NCBI GenBank assembly: GCA_021838065.1
Contig: JAKCEJ010000009.1
Location: 1-20,594, forward strand
Reading direction: 5' to 3'
DNA: 20,594 nt
From: Pseudomonadota bacterium
GTDB taxonomy: Bacteria > Pseudomonadota > Gammaproteobacteria > Steroidobacterales > Steroidobacteraceae
Shown: piece by piece, positions 1-7,857 of the stretch
Position numbering within the stretch: the first letter of the stretch is position 1
Layout: every line of letters starts with the position of its first letter
Translations under genes and position numbers: made by a program
Notes under the pieces: model-generated
What the model was told of the DNA's origin: nothing
Database searches by the model: none
What the model saw: the letters and a program-made list of their open reading frames with translations, nothing else

Positions 1-1221
1 GAGGATGCGCGTGACCAGTTGCGGGTGCACATAGCCGCCGCGGGGATCTCTGATAAGAAAGGAGAATATGGGGAGTCGCGACGCAGTAAGGGATCCTAGG
101 ATCTCGAGGCGCTCGACGTCTTTCCACGCAGCGATCGCCCTGCGTGCAAGCTCGGCATTGCGCTGCATCATGTAGTCCGATCCAAGCGCATCCTTCACAA
201 GGAAGGCGAGCGCGGCACGCACATCGCCGATATAGTTCGGAGTTCCTGCTTCTTCCCTTTCTTCAAGACTGTCCAAGTAATCGTGAACGCTCGATGAGAC
301 AAATTTCACCGTGCCGCCACCGGATATCACAGGACGCTCGGCCACCACCGCATCTCGTCGGACGATCAACACGCCGGAGGAGCCGGGCCCCCCGGTGAAC
401 TTGTGGGGTGAAATGGCGATGGCGTCGATTTCGGCCCCCGGTGCCGGGTTCATCGCAATCGGCAGGTATGGTCCTCCGCCGGCATAGTCCCAAACCATCA
501 GTGCGCCCGCCCGCTTGGCAATCCGCGTGACGGCGCTGATGTCGGTCATTATCCCGGTGATATTCGACGCTGCAGAAAACGCACAGATCACGCGCGGTAC
601 ACGTCTGCTGTCGGCAAGTACCGCGGACAATTGCTCAAGGTCTGGCCCCCCCTCGCTCGATTCATCGACCTCAATGACGTCAGCGCCGCTTTCTCGCCAC
701 GGTAAGATATTCGAATGATGCTCATAGGGTCCAATGACAACGCGCGTGCGCGCGCCGGTGCTCGCCCCGAATAGCGCCGCCATCCTCGGTAGGACTGCGC
801 TCCGGCGCGAAGTTCCCTCAGATGCGCCAAAGAGTCCCACGATCCGATTGAGGGCGGCTGTCGCGCCTGCTCCACCAAATATGACGGCGTGGCGGTCGTC
901 CGCGCCGCACAGCGATGCGATCGTCTGGCGAGCGCTGCTGCGCAATCGCGTGGAGTAGCTGCCACAGAAGGACGCCTCGGTGTGCGGATTGGCGTAACAG
1001 GGCAGCACGTGCTCGGTGATGAAATCTTCAACCTGCCGCAGTGGCCGGCCCGAGGCAACGTAATCCGCATACACCATGGGCATAGAATTGAACAGTCCAT
1101 CGAAGACCAAATCCCGCCCGATCAACCCCGCCGAGATTCCGGCGGCGGGGTCATCGCAGTTGAGCGAGGCGCGGAACCGATTGAGAAGCTGTTCCGGATC
1201 GGAGGAAGCGTGATAACTCAT
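1..1221 (-). CDS. Class V aminotransferase-fold PLP enzyme (partial, C-terminus beyond window)
   Basis: The minus-strand frame is open from an ATG at 1221 to the window edge, giving 407 residues without a stop. The motif SPHKFTGGPGSSGV contains Lys274, the expected Schiff-base lysine. An upstream VWDYAGGGPY segment supplies the cofactor-binding aspartate. These are hallmarks of the fold-type I, class V family (cysteine desulfurase / isopenicillin-N-epimerase-like). The C-terminal domain, where related long proteins often carry a cysteine-containing loop, lies outside the window, so desulfurase activity cannot be judged. It is transcribed away from the OsmC and permease genes across a 0.9 kb gap. 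A PLP-dependent enzyme acting on an amino acid or sulfur compound is secure; the substrate is unknown. No frameshift was seen in the part present. Confidence 0.85.
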   Translation of the reverse strand, partial: MSYHASSDPEQLLNRFRASLNCDDPAAGISAGLIGRDLVFDGLFNSMPMVYADYVASGRPLRQVEDFITEHVLPCYANPHTEASFCGSYSTRLRSSARQTIASLCGADDRHAVIFGGAGATAALNRIVGLFGASEGTSRRSAVLPRMAALFGASTGARTRVVIGPYEHHSNILPWRESGADVIEVDESSEGGPDLEQLSAVLADSRRVPRVICAFSAASNITGIMTDISAVTRIAKRAGALMVWDYAGGGPYLPIAMNPAPGAEIDAIAISPHKFTGGPGSSGVLIVRRDAVVAERPVISGGGTVKFVSSSVHDYLDSLEEREEAGTPNYIGDVRAALAFLVKDALGSDYMMQRNAELARRAIAAWKDVERLEILGSLTASRLPIFSFLIRDPRGGYVHPQLVTRIL

Positions 1222-2126
1222 TGCGTCTGCCTTGTGCGCGTCTATCGGGGGCGACCGTCCGCAGGGAGAAACGCTCTCAAAGGCCCGCCGGCAGCGAGGT
1301 GATAATATACACTGAACGCTCGCAGACAGTGGTAGAACTGTCTCTTATAAAGCGAAAGAGGGGAGATTACCACACTATAAGCGCGTGTAATGGCAAAACC
1401 AGCCAGTCGGCGTAGTTTTTCATTAAAAAGACTGCACCGAGGCCCAACCGTACGGTGATGATATCCCGCGGATCCCGCGCATATGCAAAAAGAATTGCGC
1501 ACGCAGCCCTTATTCTGGTTATAGTTTTCACTGCCTTCCGGTCGATTCCATCCAAAACCACAACTGCGGGGTCCCATGTCCCGGGTATCCAAGCGAACCG
1601 CCGCTATGAAATCTATTCGCTCGAGCGCCGCCATTCGATGCGCTCTCGATCCAATTCCACGCGGCGACTCCCTACGTTCATCCTGGTACAACAACGACGG
1701 CGGATAGATTGAGATCGGGGCAAGGGGCGATTTTTTTGAGCGAACAACCGTGATGGGCGCCTGCGAAATCCGCTCGCGGAAAAGAGGCGCGGAACATTGC
1801 GACGTGAGCAGATTGGATGTTTCATCTGGGCGGGAGTGCGCGGTCCGGTCTTCTCGAGGAGCGTTCGTTGCGCTTCCGATCTGCTGTTCGGCGTCGTGCA
1901 GGAACGCCGATTCCGTGGATCCGTATTCTGCCCAACCGAATCACCAATCTCTTGCGCTGTCCGTCTTGGAGCAAAGCGTATTTCGGCCAGGAGGCTTGCA
2001 TTTGCTCGAATCCAGTGCCGTACGCCAACGTGTTGCACATCCGGGTCTTGGCTTCAAATTGAGATGTTCCACGATGAATCGAGCGGCTGTGCTGTCCGCA
2101 TCGCGTGGGGGGGATTGAGCAGAACA
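1222..2126. other. Long intergenic region without a recognisable gene
   Basis: About 900 bases separate the leftward aminotransferase from the rightward OsmC gene. Several open frames exist on both strands, but their translations are rich in Arg, Ser and Cys, lack domain-like patterns and have no convincing ribosome sites, so none is called. The part at about 1300-1560 is the most AT-rich stretch noticed and holds the operator candidate at 1324-1343 plus other TATA-like hexamers (for example around 1345-1351). Decayed genes too old to read cannot be excluded. Confidence 0.5.
1304..1343 (-). promoter_or_regulatory. Candidate promoter and palindromic operator upstream of the aminotransferase
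   Basis: A perfect inverted repeat, AGACAGT-N6-ACTGTCT, spans 1324-1343. On the minus strand a good -10 hexamer TATATT lies at 1309-1304, about 83 bases before the ATG at 1221. With a 17-base spacer, the -35 position (1332-1327, CCACTG, a poor match) falls inside the palindrome. A protein bound there could block or replace -35 recognition. The palindrome and hexamer are seen directly; the regulatory role is inferred. Confidence 0.35.
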
Positions 2127-2558
2127 ATGAACGATCAGTCGACGAGCAGTGTTTCGCCAAAGCAGTGGGTGGTCAGCGCAACGGCGATGCCAAAGCAGCC
2201 GATGGCGCTCTCCTGTGGTGGGCGGCCATTGACGCCCGGCGTGATAGGGGCGCCCGACAACCTGTCGCCGGTGGAATATCTGCTCGTGTCAATTGCCGGC
2301 TGTTTCGCGTTGAGCTGCTGCGGCGCGTTGAGACATCGAAAAGGTCCTCCGACTCCCGTGGAGGTGACGGTGACCGGAGAGAAGGCGTTGGACGCGCCGA
2401 GCCGCGTGGCTCGGATTGTGTTGACAGTGGTCTTTGGGGGAGGGATGAGTCAAGAAGAAGCTGCTGTCATTGCGCAGGAAGCGAAACATCTATGTACCGT
2501 CACGAACACCATTTTAGGGAAGCCGAACATTGAGGTGACTGCGGCCGCGAGACGCTAG
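2127..2558 (+). CDS. OsmC family protein
   Basis: This 143-residue protein has the usual length for an OsmC/Ohr-type peroxiredoxin-like protein. Two family cysteines are in place: Cys59 in the GCFALSCC segment at the start of the central helix, and Cys123 in AKHLCTVTNTI, matching the family pattern in which the second cysteine precedes a V(S/T)NT stretch. In characterised members this pair reduces organic hydroperoxides in the cytoplasm; other OsmC proteins have unknown roles. The longer open frame from 1797 was rejected because its N-terminal 110 residues are not protein-like, while ATG 2127 gives a normal N-terminus. The upstream ribosome site is weak, a G-rich run about 10 bases before the start. 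Cys64 and Cys65, next to the reactive helix, are extra cysteines worth noting. Confidence 0.8.
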   Translation: MNDQSTSSVSPKQWVVSATAMPKQPMALSCGGRPLTPGVIGAPDNLSPVEYLLVSIAGCFALSCCGALRHRKGPPTPVEVTVTGEKALDAPSRVARIVLTVVFGGGMSQEEAAVIAQEAKHLCTVTNTILGKPNIEVTAAARR

Positions 2559-2937
2559 CGGACAGTCGTGTTCGACAAATCCGTGCGGAACGCCGAATGT
2601 CATGCCTGAGGTCGCCGGGCTATGGATCCCAGTGTTGCGCAAGGTCGGCATGATTGGTCGGGAGTCCTGAGTCTCCTTGTGGGGTTGGCGCACGAATCTC
2701 AAGGCGTGTTTCGGACGGTCTGGGTAAGGAGCGTGTGTGAGATGCACAACAGGTCTTGGGGGGCGCCATCTCATGGCGACGAGGACCGAGATTTGCTGGC
2801 ACCGCATCGCTACGATGGCGGATAGGCGAATGCGAGCTTGCGGGAGAGTGGAGGGGTGCCGCGGCGCCCCGGCATCCCAGTCTTACCGGGTTCACCAATG
2901 ATGGTGCGCGCGCTGGCGCGCAGGAGTTTCTGGAGCG
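2559..2937. other. Intergenic region before the permease
   Basis: About 380 bases carry no supported gene; short open frames on both strands do not read like proteins. Two GC-rich hairpin-capable stretches are visible: GGGGTGCCGCGGCGCCCC near 2855-2872, and GCGCGCGCTGGCGCGC near 2907-2922, directly upstream of the permease ribosome site. The second could influence translation of the permease, but no T-tract follows either, so they are not called terminators. Confidence 0.4.
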
Positions 2938-4290
2938 ATGACGGCCGATGATGTCGGGGTTGAGGCGTTCGGATATAAATCCGAACTCAGAAGGTCGCTG
3001 TCGACCCGTGATCTTATCGTCTATGGAATGGTGTTCATGGTCCCGATCTCGCCATGGGGAGTCTTCGGCTTCGTGTGGCACGATGCGAAGGGAATGGTTC
3101 CTCTCGCATACTTGATCGGACTTGTCGGGATGTTCTTTACGGCGTTGAGCTACGCCGCGATGTCGCGCGCGTTTCCAATCTCAGGCTCTGTTTACGCTTA
3201 CGCGCGTTTCGGCATCCACGAAGTTGCGGGATTCTTTTCAGGGTGGCTGATCCTTCTGGATTACATTCTGATTCCTGCGCTCATTTATCTGTTTGCTGCA
3301 GTGCCGCTGCAGCCGATCTTTCCGCATGTGCCTGAAGACGTCTGGATCGCCGGCTTCGTAGTATTCAATGCGGCGGTCAATCTCGTCGGTATCCGACTCA
3401 CGGCACGTGTCAACTTATCTCTGTTGACGATTGAATTGGCGGCACTCGCGTTGTTTATGATTATCGGTGTCGTGGCTCTCTATTCGGGAGTCGGCGCAGG
3501 ACGGCTGACGCTAGGGCCCATCTACAATCCACGCGTATTTTCGCTTTCGACGGTTGCCGGAGCAACTTCAATTGCCGTGTTGTCATTTTTAGGGTTCGAC
3601 GGCATCTCGACGTTGTCCGAGGAGACGCGTGATGGCCGTGACTCTGTGGGCCGAGCAACAATAGTTGCGCTTGTGCTGGTAGGCGTGTTGTACATGGCTC
3701 AGTCGTGGATTGCGAGTGATCTGGCGCGCGGCATGACTTTCGGCTCGCTGGCAACAGCGTTCTATCAGATCGCGGGCCGAATTGGCGGCACATGGCTGAG
3801 AGACACCACGATTCTCGTCTCGAGCGTGGCCGCGGGAATCGCCAATGCGATGGCGGCACAGGCGGCGGTCTCCAGAGTTCTATTTTCAATGGCGCGCGAT
3901 GGTAAGTTGCCTGGTCCTTTGGCGCGGATCCATCCGCGATTTAAGACTCCGTACGTGAGCACGCTTGTGGTCGCGGTGATCTCGCTCTTAGTGGGGTTGT
4001 TCTTTGCGAAGCGAATAGACGATTTAGCGCGAATCGTGAACTTCGGTGCGCTGACGGGATTCGTCATGCTTCACCTGTCAGTCATTAATCATTATTTTAT
4101 ACGTGAGCGCACAGGACGGTGGGTCCGCCACCTCCTGGTACCCGTGCTCGGGCTCGCAGTCATCACCTATGTTCTTTACGAAACGGATCGATTGGCGAAA
4201 GTCATGGGCGCATGCTGGATCGCGATCGGGGTCATTTACTATTTGGTACTGACAATCGTCCTCAAGAAGTCGGCGCGATTGCAAGTATAA
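2938..4290 (+). CDS. APC-superfamily amino acid/polyamine permease
   Basis: This 450-residue protein is strongly hydrophobic, with about 12 predicted membrane segments, normal for the amino acid-polyamine-organocation superfamily. The N-terminal half carries a YGMVFMVPISPWG segment followed by an SGSVYAYARFG stretch, corresponding to the glycine-rich unwound TM1 and TM2 regions. The FLGFDGISTLSEETRD motif at about residues 217-232 is a classic APC signature. It is expected to move an amino acid or amine across the inner membrane by proton symport or exchange; the substrate cannot be read. The ATG is preceded by two purine-rich sites, AGGAG and GGAG. Codon use is less GC-biased than in genes after 4.7 kb. 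OsmC lies upstream on the same strand, but 380 bases separate them, so co-transcription is uncertain. Confidence 0.88.
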   Translation: MTADDVGVEAFGYKSELRRSLSTRDLIVYGMVFMVPISPWGVFGFVWHDAKGMVPLAYLIGLVGMFFTALSYAAMSRAFPISGSVYAYARFGIHEVAGFFSGWLILLDYILIPALIYLFAAVPLQPIFPHVPEDVWIAGFVVFNAAVNLVGIRLTARVNLSLLTIELAALALFMIIGVVALYSGVGAGRLTLGPIYNPRVFSLSTVAGATSIAVLSFLGFDGISTLSEETRDGRDSVGRATIVALVLVGVLYMAQSWIASDLARGMTFGSLATAFYQIAGRIGGTWLRDTTILVSSVAAGIANAMAAQAAVSRVLFSMARDGKLPGPLARIHPRFKTPYVSTLVVAVISLLVGLFFAKRIDDLARIVNFGALTGFVMLHLSVINHYFIRERTGRWVRHLLVPVLGLAVITYVLYETDRLAKVMGACWIAIGVIYYLVLTIVLKKSARLQV

Positions 4291-4374
4291 AATTGTTGCT
4301 CGCATTTGTGACGTCGTGCTGGGCGAGCCCTCCATTGGTGGCCTGAGCGGCGTCACTGCGGCGGCTGCCGGCGC

Positions 4375-4587
4375 CCGCCCCGCTGTGGCGCAGCGCGCGG
4401 CTTCAATATCGGCGCATCGGGCGTGCGTGCTGGCGGCTGCACGCTCAGCCAAGCGCATGCGACCGGGACCGAAGTCCTCGTCGATACCTGGACCTATAAC
4501 CGAGGCCCCTACCAGTTCATGATGCGCATCGGTTTCGTCAACGGGAAGATTGTCGCGATCACGACCGTTCAGGAGTACGGCCACTAG
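4375..4587 (+). pseudogene. DUF2845-family protein, C-terminal remnant
   Basis: One frame ends in a stretch that includes VLVDTWTYNRGP and QFMMRIGFVNGKIVAI, then EYGH and a TAG stop at 4585-4587. This matches the C-terminus of DUF2845 proteins, small exported proteins ending in a (E/D)xWTYNxGPxxFxRxxxFxNGxxxxI pattern. No suitable start or signal peptide lies in frame: the frame is closed by TGA at 4309-4311, and the N-terminal CG-containing region is missing or scrambled. It is therefore called a decayed gene. The left limit is approximate. Nothing else coding is seen between 4291 and 4765. A hairpin, TGCGCC-N6-GGCGCA at 4707-4724, lies just before the next promoter. Confidence 0.6.
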
Positions 4588-4729
4588 GACAACGCGTTCG
4601 CGCAGCTCGACCGTCGCCCGTCGGTAGGGGGCTGACGACGGGTACTTGACGCTTGGGACCAGCGCGCCGCACGAGGTTCTCTGCGACCAGAGCCGACCCG
4701 CGCCGCTGCGCCGCCTGAGGCGCAAAGAG

Positions 4730-4771
4730 TTGACAGCTGAACCGGCTAGGTGTCACACTGACTGAGTGACA
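4730..4771 (+). promoter_or_regulatory. Promoter and TGTCAC-N9-GTGACA operator of the GntR-ABC operon
   Basis: A consensus -35, TTGACA, lies at 4730-4735. A 17-base spacer places a weak -10 at 4753-4758. The perfect inverted repeat TGTCAC-N9-GTGACA covers 4751-4771, overlapping the -10 and the expected transcription start. Its right half-site contains the GTG start codon of the regulator at 4766. The same half-sites with the same 9-base spacing recur at 7811-7831. Autorepression by the encoded YtrA-type regulator is the natural reading; it is inferred, not shown. Confidence 0.7.
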
Positions 4772-5170
4772 CTGCTGCGCATTCAGTTCCGTCCCGGAAC
4801 GTCGATCTTCGACCAGGTGGTGTTCGCCGCCATCAAGGCATTTGTCAGTGGCGAATTGCAGCCGGGCCAGCCGTTTCCGTCGGTGCGTGCGCTTGCGGCC
4901 GATCTGAAGATTCATCCCAATACGGCGCACAAGGTGGTGCAGCACCTGATCCAGGAGCGCTGGCTCGAGTCGCGGCCCGGAATCGGCACCGTAGTGGCCG
5001 AGCGACCCGATGCCCGGCCCGGGGATCGCAGAAGGCTGCTGAAGCAGGAGGTCGAGCAGCTGGTGGTTGAGGCCAAGCGGGTTGGAGTGTCGCTCGAGGA
5101 TCTCCTTGAGACCGTGCGGGCCCAGTGGCGGACGCTCGAAATCGGCTCGGGAGGAGGGGGCAAGCGATGA
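4766..5170 (+). CDS. GntR family transcriptional regulator, YtrA subfamily
   Basis: This 134-residue protein has an N-terminal winged helix (about residues 10-75). It includes FPSVRALAADLKIHPNTAHK, the recognition-helix region typical of GntR proteins, and the wing motif SRPGIGTVV. It ends in a short helical tail (about 85-120) with no large effector domain. That size and the linkage to an ABC operon define the YtrA subgroup. The GTG at 4766 is chosen because it opens the protein-like frame; no Shine-Dalgarno sequence precedes it, and the start codon lies inside the operator. The stop overlaps the ATPase start (ATGA), implying coupled translation. The expected role is to repress this operon, and probably the 7858-8830 unit, until an unknown signal, often membrane or antimicrobial-peptide stress in characterised relatives, relieves repression. 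Confidence 0.88.
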   Translation: MTLLRIQFRPGTSIFDQVVFAAIKAFVSGELQPGQPFPSVRALAADLKIHPNTAHKVVQHLIQERWLESRPGIGTVVAERPDARPGDRRRLLKQEVEQLVVEAKRVGVSLEDLLETVRAQWRTLEIGSGGGGKR

Positions 5171-6075
5171 CGAACAATATCGTTCAGGCGCAAGGGCTGT
5201 GTCGCCGCTTTGGGCGCCACGAGGCGCTGCGTGGCCTGAATTTCTCGGTACCGGAAGGCAGCGTATATGCGCTGATCGGCGCCAACGGTGCCGGCAAGAC
5301 GACGGCGGTGAAGATTCTGGTCAACCTGATCGAGCCGATGCAGGGGACAGCCACGATCATGGACGCGGACAGCCGCACACTTCCGCCGACCGTCCTCGCG
5401 CAGATCGGCTATGTCGCGGAGAACCAAGTCCTGCCCGGGCGGCTGCGGATACGGGATTACTTCGATTACCTGCGCGGGTTCTATCCGAGCTGGGATGGGG
5501 CCCTGGAGGCTTCGCTGAGGGATCGATTGCAGCTGCCGGCAGAGCGGCGCATCGGAGCGCTCTCGCACGGCATGCGCATCAAGGTCGCGCTGGCCGCGGC
5601 ACTGGTGTATCGGCCGCGTTTGTTGATTCTCGATGAGCCGTTCGCGGGTCTCGATGTGCTGGTGCGCGATGAGCTCATGGAAAGTCTGCTGCAGCAGGCA
5701 GGGGAGCTGACCGTGCTGGTGACATCACATGATTTCGGCGAAATCGAGGGCGTGACCACTCACGTGGGATTCATGCACGACGGTCGAATGCTGCTCGAGG
5801 AGCACATGGCCGATCTCGGGTCGCGGTTGCGCGAGGTGCGCGTCACGCTGGAGCAGCCCGCCCGCGTCCCCGAGCCATGGCCCAGGGAGTGGCTCGAGGC
5901 GCGTACATTCGGCAACGTCTTGACGTTCATCGACACGCGTCATGCGCCGGAGACATTCGGCGAGCGGGTCCGCTCGGTACTCGGGCCCGTGCGGCAAATC
6001 GATGCCGTTCCGATGCCCCTGCGTGCGCAGTTCGGCGTCATTGAGCGTGCCGCGCGAGCGGGAGTCACGGCATGA
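5167..6075 (+). CDS. ABC transporter ATP-binding protein
   Basis: This 302-residue nucleotide-binding subunit has Walker A GANGAGKT at about residues 38-45, a signature region LSHGMRIK starting near residue 132 (a variant of LSGGQ), Walker B LLILDEP with Asp156 and Glu157, a following AGLD D-loop, and the switch histidine His188 in VTSHD. All catalytic residues are present. About 90 residues follow the ABC core and may contact the permease or regulate it. The start ATG at 5167 overlaps the regulator stop, and the gene's own stop overlaps the permease start at 6072. It should power the adjacent membrane protein as an ABC-2-type exporter or membrane-stress module. The transported substrate is unknown. 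Confidence 0.92.
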   Translation: MTNNIVQAQGLCRRFGRHEALRGLNFSVPEGSVYALIGANGAGKTTAVKILVNLIEPMQGTATIMDADSRTLPPTVLAQIGYVAENQVLPGRLRIRDYFDYLRGFYPSWDGALEASLRDRLQLPAERRIGALSHGMRIKVALAAALVYRPRLLILDEPFAGLDVLVRDELMESLLQQAGELTVLVTSHDFGEIEGVTTHVGFMHDGRMLLEEHMADLGSRLREVRVTLEQPARVPEPWPREWLEARTFGNVLTFIDTRHAPETFGERVRSVLGPVRQIDAVPMPLRAQFGVIERAARAGVTA

Positions 6076-7742
6076 ACACCGCATCGCTGCCTTCGGGCCG
6101 TGTCGGGGCGATCCTGCGCAAGGATCTGCTGCTGCTGTGGCCACTGGCCGCACTGAGCGCGCTGCTGCAGGGCATCTTAGGCATCGTTCAGCATCATTCG
6201 ACGCCATTCGATTTCGGACACGGTCATATGGCATTGGTGGCCCTGGTGACGCTGGCGCTGGTCGTCTCGATGGTCCTCGTCGTGGTGATTGCGGTGCAGC
6301 AGGATCCGGTTCCGGGCTTCAACCAGGACTGGGTGGTGCGACCGATCCGCCGGCGCGATCTGCTGCTCGCGAAGCTCCTGGCGGTGGCGTTGCTGATCCA
6401 CGGACCGATTTTCGTGGTGCAGATCCTGCAGGGGTTGTCCGAGGGATTTGGATTCGGGCAGATTCTGCCGGCCGCGCTGCTCAGCAACTTCGAGATCGCA
6501 CTGTTCTTTACGTTGCCGGTGACGGCCATCGCCGCAATGACCCGGACCGTGGGTGAGGCGCTCGTCGGCGCGCTCGCCGTCCTGGTCGGCTTCATCCTCG
6601 CGTTTCTCCTGATTACGGTGCTGCACGATGCCGTCACCCATTCCTGGATGCTCAGTGGGACTACGGGAGGGACGGGAGTGCAGTGGGTGTGGCAGTCGCT
6701 CAGCCACCTTTGGCTGCTTGGGATCACGGTCGCGGTTCTGCTGCTGCAATACCTCAGGCGCAGCACCTTGCGGTCGCGGGTGCTGTTTGTCGGCGGATTG
6801 TTCCTGTTCACGCTGTCGTCGTTCCTGCCCTGGCACCCGGCATACGCATTCCAAGAGTGGCTTGGGCCTCACGAGCCCGCAGGCGGGGTAACGATGGTAT
6901 TCGATACCGCCTCGTCGAGCGCACGGGTCGGTCCAGCGCCCACCGAGACCGGCGTGTTCTTGACGAGTAATCCTCTCGCCGCCGTGGTCGACGGGAAGGG
7001 GGTGATCAAGGTCCCCGGGGGCTCGGTGCGCATCGTATTGCCAATCATGGTCTCGGGTCTGCCGGCCGGCGCAGTTCTGCACGGTGATCGTGCGGCAGTC
7101 CGCCTGAGCGATGGGCGCGGGACGATCTATCGCGGAGTCGGCCATGTCTTCGATCTGCGTGCACCGTCGGGCGGCAGCGCGCTGCTCGGACAGGCCATCG
7201 ACCTGCCGAAGGCGATCTATGCGCGGGCGGCTCATCAGCCGCTGCGGCTCGCACTCGATTATTCGCTGACGATTCTGCGCGGACATGCGCTGGCGGAGCT
7301 GCCTGCGCCGGGCGATCGGCGAGTGCCGGATGCCGGCTGGTGTGCCGACCGAATCGACATCAGCGGCAAGTCGCTGGATGTGGCCTGCATGACGTTGGGC
7401 GCCGAGCCGCCCTGTCTTTCGATGAGCCTCGTTGCCGGGGGAGTGAGGCATGGATCTGCGGCCTACCGGTGCCAGCTCAACTACGAGCCGGCCGCAATGA
7501 GATTCGCTGCGAACCCGATTGCTCGCTTCCAATCGAGACTGCCTCTCTTGCCTCCCGGCACGGCCCCGAGCGGGGGCGCGCTGCCGCTGGGCGCCCGCGT
7601 GCGATTGGTAGAGTACGCGCCGCAAGCGCATTTCACTCGGAGAGTCGTGATTCAGGGAGTGCGTCTGGCAGATTGGCGGCAGGTCCGCGCAGGAAGCGTC
7701 GCTGCCAAATCCGCATCGGCGGTTTCGCCCGGCCATTCCTGA
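6072..7742 (+). CDS. ABC-2-type transporter permease with large C-terminal soluble domain
   Basis: This 556-residue protein starts at an ATGA overlap with the ATPase gene. The first ~260 residues contain about seven hydrophobic segments in an ABC-2-like arrangement (for example around residues 15-40, 55-78 and 97-120, with the last ending near FLPWHP at about 255). The remaining ~300 residues are mostly hydrophilic with beta-type alternation and no obvious further membrane span. An ABC-2 permease of this type is usually only about 230-350 residues, so the C-terminal half is an added domain. I do not recognise it. Cysteines in the C-terminal part (for example in WCADRIDI and VACMTL) might form disulfides if that part is periplasmic. 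It is inferred to be the membrane partner of the upstream ATPase. Confidence 0.8.
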   Translation: MNTASLPSGRVGAILRKDLLLLWPLAALSALLQGILGIVQHHSTPFDFGHGHMALVALVTLALVVSMVLVVVIAVQQDPVPGFNQDWVVRPIRRRDLLLAKLLAVALLIHGPIFVVQILQGLSEGFGFGQILPAALLSNFEIALFFTLPVTAIAAMTRTVGEALVGALAVLVGFILAFLLITVLHDAVTHSWMLSGTTGGTGVQWVWQSLSHLWLLGITVAVLLLQYLRRSTLRSRVLFVGGLFLFTLSSFLPWHPAYAFQEWLGPHEPAGGVTMVFDTASSSARVGPAPTETGVFLTSNPLAAVVDGKGVIKVPGGSVRIVLPIMVSGLPAGAVLHGDRAAVRLSDGRGTIYRGVGHVFDLRAPSGGSALLGQAIDLPKAIYARAAHQPLRLALDYSLTILRGHALAELPAPGDRRVPDAGWCADRIDISGKSLDVACMTLGAEPPCLSMSLVAGGVRHGSAAYRCQLNYEPAAMRFAANPIARFQSRLPLLPPGTAPSGGALPLGARVRLVEYAPQAHFTRRVVIQGVRLADWRQVRAGSVAAKSASAVSPGHS

Positions 7743-7792
7743 CCACGCCGCGCCCTATCACGGGCCGGGTGCGCACGCCGGGCCGCTCTGAC

Positions 7793-7831
7793 TTGACTTC
7801 TAGTCACATGTGTCACAGTATGAATGTGACA
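7793..7831 (+). promoter_or_regulatory. Second TGTCAC-N9-GTGACA operator, promoter of the small ORF-DUF2306 unit
   Basis: A -35-like TTGACT lies at 7793-7798 and a -10-like CAGTAT at 7816-7821, with a 17-base spacer. The perfect repeat TGTCAC-N9-GTGACA occupies 7811-7831, extending to TGTCACA-N7-TGTGACA. It uses the same half-sites and spacing as the operator at 4751-4771. Additional partial half-sites, TCAC at 7804-7807 and GTGA at 7833-7836, flank it. The operator again overlaps the -10 and start region, which implies repression by the same regulator. Confidence 0.7.
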
Positions 7832-7857
7832 CGTGAATCGGAGGGCGAGTCACAGTG

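Noticed and set aside
1750..2126. Upstream in-frame extension of the OsmC gene and overlapping open frames
   Set aside because: Translations are Cys/Arg/Ser-rich and lack family similarity; OsmC proteins normally start near the ATG at 2127.
2559..2937. Small open frames of 61-67 codons before the permease
   Set aside because: No ribosome sites and no protein-like composition.
4707..4724. Hairpin TGCGCC-N6-GGCGCA as an intrinsic terminator
   Set aside because: No T-run follows; short GC-rich hairpins are common by chance here.
6177..7736. 519-codon minus-strand open frame opposite the ABC permease
   Set aside because: Its product is Arg/Gln/His-rich with no domain pattern; it is a codon shadow of a GC-rich membrane gene.
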